Of a stretch of 64,000 bases of DNA, positions 60,631 through 64,000 are shown in pieces. Position numbers and translations under genes: made by a program. The notes under the pieces were generated by a model. The model ran no database searches. It saw only the letters and a program-made list of their open reading frames with translations, and was not told the origin of the DNA. Source of the DNA: Clostridiales bacterium (lineage in GTDB: Bacteria; Bacillota; Clostridia; Lachnospirales; Lachnospiraceae). Location: assembly GCA_023663185.1 (NCBI GenBank), contig JAMPHY010000012.1:1-64000 (forward strand), written 5' to 3'. Within the stretch, counting starts at the first letter, position 1. The number at the start of each line of letters is the position of its first letter.

Positions 60631-60676
60631 AGTAATATATATTAAATACTATAATTCAAAATGAGGGAGAGGACAA

Positions 60677-61624
60677 ATGAGCAAAGTAGCAAAGAACTAT
60701 GAGCAGTTGGCGGCAGCGCTTGGATTTAGGCTGGACGCGGTAAGAGACGTAATTTATGGACACAGGGCGGAATTTGAATTTATGATATACGCCCCTAATC
60801 CGTCGTATCCGTATATGCTTTCTATTACGACCAGCGCAAAATTTCCGGCAGGGCAGTTATATAAAGACGATATCAAGCAGTATGTGAAAAGTGAGAAGGC
60901 TATTGCCAGCTTGGTTCAGAACGGCAACCTTCTGCAATTAGCGATAGCAAATACGCCTAATCAGAACAAATTGCGTGACAAGCTCAATATTGGAATTAAT
61001 TCATTGATTGGCTTTATGAAGAGCAGAGGATTTGTCCCCTGCTGTCAGTTCTGCGGGCAGCAGGCAGAGACAGCGGGATATGTGAGCGGAAGCAGCTATA
61101 TGCACTTATGTCCTGAATGTGCCGGCAAATTGCGTCGTGACGTTACAGTGGCAACGCAGAAAACTAAGGAGAAAAAGGAAAACATAGTCGGTGGCATTGT
61201 GGGGGCGATGATAGGAGCGGTCATCGGCGTTTTATGTATTCTCTTTTTCAGTCAGGTATTGCAAATAATAGCCTCAGTGTCAGGTATCATTATGGCGTTG
61301 TGTACAATCAAAGGATATGAGCTTATGGGCGGAAAGCTTACCAAAAAGGGTGCGGTAATCAGTGTAATAATGATGTTGATAATGACTTACGCGGCTAACC
61401 GCATGAATTGGGCAATAATTGTTGCGAGATATTTTAGCATAGATATATTTGATGCTTTTAATTCTATTTCGCTGTATATTGCTGTAGGGAGAATAGAATT
61501 TGATACATATATACTAGAGTTGGTGAAGTTATATATTTTTACCGCCATTGGCGCAGCTCCTACAATTATGGGGGCTATGCAGCAGTACAAAGAGGAAGGT
61601 CAGTTTTCACAGATTGGCATGTAG
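60677..61624 (+). CDS. Membrane protein with zinc-ribbon-like motif
   Basis: A 315-residue protein. The N-terminal 110 residues are soluble; a four-Cys site follows at about 115-155 (CCQFCGQQAE then LCPECAGKL). A Lys-rich linker leads to about four membrane spans (IVGGIVGAMIGAVIGVLCIL, IIMALCTIKGYE, VISVIMMLIMTYAA, LYIFTAIGAAPTIM). GAGGGAGAGG precedes ATG 60677. No family recognised. It lies 46 bp after lacZ and could be co-transcribed, but nothing links the functions. Confidence 0.7.
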   Translation: MSKVAKNYEQLAAALGFRLDAVRDVIYGHRAEFEFMIYAPNPSYPYMLSITTSAKFPAGQLYKDDIKQYVKSEKAIASLVQNGNLLQLAIANTPNQNKLRDKLNIGINSLIGFMKSRGFVPCCQFCGQQAETAGYVSGSSYMHLCPECAGKLRRDVTVATQKTKEKKENIVGGIVGAMIGAVIGVLCILFFSQVLQIIASVSGIIMALCTIKGYELMGGKLTKKGAVISVIMMLIMTYAANRMNWAIIVARYFSIDIFDAFNSISLYIAVGRIEFDTYILELVKLYIFTAIGAAPTIMGAMQQYKEEGQFSQIGM

Positions 61625-61714
61625 GGGCTTGAATTTTTGATGTTTTTGGAGTATAGTTTCAATGATAATAATAAGGATGCGCTAAAGCATCGGGAATAAA
61701 AAGGGGGAAGCTTT

Positions 61715-62143
61715 ATGGCAAAGCTCATTATAACGGTAGAGGGCGGAAAAATAACGCAGACTCTAAACTTTTTGGACAGGAACATCAAGGACAACAGGTA
61801 CATCTACGACAATGGGAACGAGTCGGGTATCATGGACGAACCGGAAGAAATTTATGCGGATATTCCGGGAAATCAGCGCATAGCTGAAAGCTATCACGAG
61901 ATTCTTGATGCGGTTAATTTAGGGAAGACGCAGATTACGGACATTATGCGCAGCTTAAACGAATTGGAAGCCGAGATGGATTCATATGTAATTCCTGCGG
62001 ATAATACGGAACAGGAGCATGTAATTACATTAAACGGCAGGGATATGAAAAAGCTTGCCGATATACGTAAGCCGCTTCCGCTTGAGAATGATAAGCACAT
62101 AGAAGAAACACTGAAAATGCTCATACATGGAATAAGAATATAG
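61715..62143 (+). CDS. Hypothetical protein (142 aa)
   Basis: A 142-residue soluble acidic protein, MAKLIITVEGGKITQTLNFL then DRNIKDNRYIYDNGNESG, with helical segments in the second half (HEILDAVNLGKTQITDIMRS LNELEAEMDS). AAAGGGGG precedes ATG 61715. The neighbours are a zinc-ribbon membrane protein and a convergent coiled-coil zinc-ribbon protein; no function can be assigned. Family not recognised. Confidence 0.7.
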   Translation: MAKLIITVEGGKITQTLNFLDRNIKDNRYIYDNGNESGIMDEPEEIYADIPGNQRIAESYHEILDAVNLGKTQITDIMRSLNELEAEMDSYVIPADNTEQEHVITLNGRDMKKLADIRKPLPLENDKHIEETLKMLIHGIRI

Positions 62144-62180
62144 AAGCGGTAATAATTACATAAATAACTACATATAAATA

Positions 62181-62247
62181 AAGAAGAGCGCCAAATGACT
62201 GAAAAAGAGAGAGAGTACAACACACACTTGTCATTTGACGCTTTCTT
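62181..62247. terminator. Bidirectional terminator between convergent genes
   Basis: A stem of about 17 bp, left arm 62181-62199 and right arm 62230-62247 (core CAAATGAC/GTCATTTG), with one mismatch and one bulge, between two convergent genes. Flanks are moderately T- and A-rich. Confidence 0.75.
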
Positions 62248-62282
62248 ATCTATATTATATGCCTATAATAGAAATAAATCAA

Positions 62283-64000
62283 TTAATTATTCATTTTACT
62301 TCCGCACTTAGGGCAGACGTCGCCCTCCGTGTAGACATGTCCGCAGCGGTAACAGCATTTTACATCATGCTTTTCCTTAGCCATATATTCAAGGCTTCTT
62401 GATTCGGGCTTCTCATGAATGTAATTGATAAAATCATTCAGAGCGTTTACAAATGCGTCCCACTGGTCGCGCGTAATATTATTAGGAAGCTTTTCTTTGT
62501 TACCGCCAAGATATTTCACATATATGCCCTTGCCAAAGAAACCTTTATTTGCCTTTATCTCCGTGATATCAGAGATATTGATTCTGCCGGAGTTAAGAAG
62601 CGAATGATAAAAAATATGGTCGGGCGTTAAGATAAAGCCGTCCTTACCGCTGTGGTTACGGGAAGCGTCGCAGACCATAAGAGGATATTCGTAATCGTCT
62701 CTTGGGCTGGCGTAGCTGTCTATGGCGCTCATCATTGCTTCGCGGTCCTCTTCGTCAAGCTCTTCATCTTCGGCGGCTTCCGTCTGAGACTGCAGTTTCC
62801 TAAGCTCTGCACGTGCATCGTAGAAATAGAGGCTGTCGCAGTCTGTCATATTTTCTTCAATGTCCTGCTTTAACTTGCGCATTAACTGTGAACTTTCGTC
62901 AGTCTTTAGCTTAGTAAGACGGCGCTTAACCATTTCTAAAGCGTCGGTTTTGATTTCCGGAAGGAACATTCCTTCTTCAATCTGCGCATATACTTTCTGA
63001 CCTTCTTCAAAAGAAAGACTCGTAATGCTTGGACAGATTTTATCAATCTGTTCTTCGTCTATTTCGCGAAGTTTATCATACAATTTTTCCAGATAAGGCG
63101 CTTTATTCTCTTCCTTATAGTCCCTTGCCTTTAATTCTTCATATAAATTCCACAAAGAAGCACGGTCTTTCTTGCCGCCGCGTTTCATCATGGCGGATAT
63201 TTCCTCTATCTCCGCCAAATTTTTCTTTTCTTCAAGCTGTTCGCTGTACGGAGTCAAATCAACGCCTTCGTACTTGTCGATTTTTTCCAGATATACGGCT
63301 AACTGCTTTCTATCCAGATGAAGAGGAATGTGCGCAATCAGGTCTTCAACTTCAACCGCAGCGCGCTCTAACCTAATCTGCTCTAGTTTATTAAGCGCGT
63401 CTTGCTTTATGTCATCAGGGCAGTTGCGTTTCGATACCTCGTCCATAATTCTTTCAATTTCTGCGTAGGTCTTATTTCTGCTTAGCTCTATCTTTTGCTC
63501 CAATATAACAGCCTGCGCCTTATTAAGATAGGTATCGATTTTTTCTAAGTATTCATCTCTTTCACTGGGATAAAGGACTTCTTCACCCTCAATTTGATTT
63601 CTTAAATCCGTAAGCTCTTTGAAGGATAGATTTCCCAATACTCCCATGCGCGCTGCATATTTAGCGTTTAACTTAGTACGCAGGGTTTCTTTAACTGCCG
63701 CCAGATAGCTTCTTTCTTCTTCGGTTTCTGGATTGCCCTCCGTGCGCGCCTCGTTCTTATGCTCCAAATTCTTTAGAATTAAGCGCAGCTCATCAGTAGT
63801 CTTGCCGGAAAGCAGCAGTATTTCCTGCCGTATCGCAAGCTTCTCCTGCTCCTTTCTGATTCGCTCTGCTTCTTCTCTTTCGGCACGTTCTTTTTCCGCC
63901 TTTTCCCGTTCGATTTTTTCGCGTTCAATTCTTTCTTTTTCGGCTTTTTCGCGCTCGATTCGTTCTTGCTCGCGCTTTTCGCGTTCGGCTTTCTCCTGCT
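62283..64000 (-). CDS. Coiled-coil protein with PH-like and C-terminal zinc-ribbon domains, 5' end missing
   Basis: The frame is open to the window edge, so the gene starts beyond 64000; a TTG at 63767 is internal. The visible 571 residues begin with an ER/K-rich helix of about 55 residues (repeats such as EREKAEKERIEREK), then several EE/KL-rich helical repeats, a GRAM/PH-like segment (GFILTPDHIFYHSLLNSGRI, INISDITEIKANKGFFGKGI), and a C-terminal zinc ribbon (CCYRCGHVYTEGDVCPKCGS). A long single alpha-helix followed by helical bundles and a PH-like fold suggests a scaffold or membrane-adaptor protein. Function unknown. Confidence 0.72.
   Translation of the reverse strand, partial: QEKAEREKREQERIEREKAEKERIEREKIEREKAEKERAEREEAERIRKEQEKLAIRQEILLLSGKTTDELRLILKNLEHKNEARTEGNPETEEERSYLAAVKETLRTKLNAKYAARMGVLGNLSFKELTDLRNQIEGEEVLYPSERDEYLEKIDTYLNKAQAVILEQKIELSRNKTYAEIERIMDEVSKRNCPDDIKQDALNKLEQIRLERAAVEVEDLIAHIPLHLDRKQLAVYLEKIDKYEGVDLTPYSEQLEEKKNLAEIEEISAMMKRGGKKDRASLWNLYEELKARDYKEENKAPYLEKLYDKLREIDEEQIDKICPSITSLSFEEGQKVYAQIEEGMFLPEIKTDALEMVKRRLTKLKTDESSQLMRKLKQDIEENMTDCDSLYFYDARAELRKLQSQTEAAEDEELDEEDREAMMSAIDSYASPRDDYEYPLMVCDASRNHSGKDGFILTPDHIFYHSLLNSGRINISDITEIKANKGFFGKGIYVKYLGGNKEKLPNNITRDQWDAFVNALNDFINYIHEKPESRSLEYMAKEKHDVKCCYRCGHVYTEGDVCPKCGSKMNN

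Noticed and set aside
63765-63767. TTG as start of the last minus-strand gene
   Set aside because: The frame stays open with a conserved ER/K repeat to the window edge, so this TTG is an internal Leu codon.
1-64000. CRISPR arrays, tRNA or rRNA genes, insertion sequences
   Set aside because: No regularly spaced direct repeats, no cloverleaf-like sequences and no transposase frames were recognised; short tRNAs could be missed without a covariance search.

Overview
The window reads as chromosome of an anaerobic, gut-type Clostridia, most likely a Lachnospiraceae member. The evidence is the rpsK-rpsD-rpoA-rplQ tail of the alpha ribosomal operon with a long L17, the ecfA1-ecfA2-ecfT-truA-rplM-rpsI order, a complete acetyl-CoA-to-butyryl-CoA operon (thl-crt-hbd-bcd-etfB-etfA), GPH-type sugar uptake with GH2 and GH36 glycosidases, and small ECF sigma/anti-sigma pairs. 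Genes are tightly packed, most have strong AGGAGG-type ribosome sites, and promoters are close to the sigma-A consensus with 16-18 bp spacers.

Layout. 1-2.8 kb: ribosomal/RNA polymerase operon, with an unusually structured intergenic RNA before rplQ. 2.9-11.3 kb: a TetR-controlled galactoside operon (GH2, a GT-B-like protein of unknown role, GPH symporter, GH36 alpha-galactosidase). 11.3-14.5 kb, minus strand: hslO, then a lipoprotein/M15 peptidase/methyltransferase run. 14.7-19.2 kb: an AT-rich accessory island (toxin-antitoxin-like modules, nucleotidyltransferase, phosphotransferase, acetyltransferases) bracketed by a 54-bp direct repeat that carries a promoter. 19.3-23.7 kb: ECF vitamin transporter core, truA, L13-S9. 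23.8-29.8 kb: zeta-type toxin pair, ECF sigma pair, a solitary DpnI homologue, an HTH-PurM fusion and a DUF234-type ATPase. 29.8-35.7 kb: Ham1-type pyrophosphatase, SDR, thioredoxin reductase, two cell-wall hydrolases, hpf. 35.7-41.8 kb: butyrate operon. 42.2-52.2 kb: XRE/ABC exporter, sigma/anti-sigma, Schlafen-type ATP-binding regulator, and an ABC-2 exporter cluster. 52.3-57.2 kb: mtnA, and a minus-strand HAD/UbiA/membrane protein group that resembles polyprenyl-phosphate-pentose synthesis and use. 57.5-64 kb: lacZ and three poorly known genes, two of them with zinc-ribbon motifs; the last runs off the window.

The most unusual signals are non-coding. Two intergenic nested palindromes (41953-42102 and 52179-52318, opposite orientations) share short conserved blocks while their paired arms differ completely in sequence yet remain complementary, the pattern expected of a structured element family. 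Other long palindromes lie at 14521-14638, 17399-17502, 28268-28317 and 48235-48319. The 54-bp repeat makes the 14.7-19.2 kb island look like an insertion next to the ecfA1 promoter, with no integrase inside. No tRNA, rRNA, CRISPR array or transposase was seen. All functional calls are from reading motifs; no database search was run.
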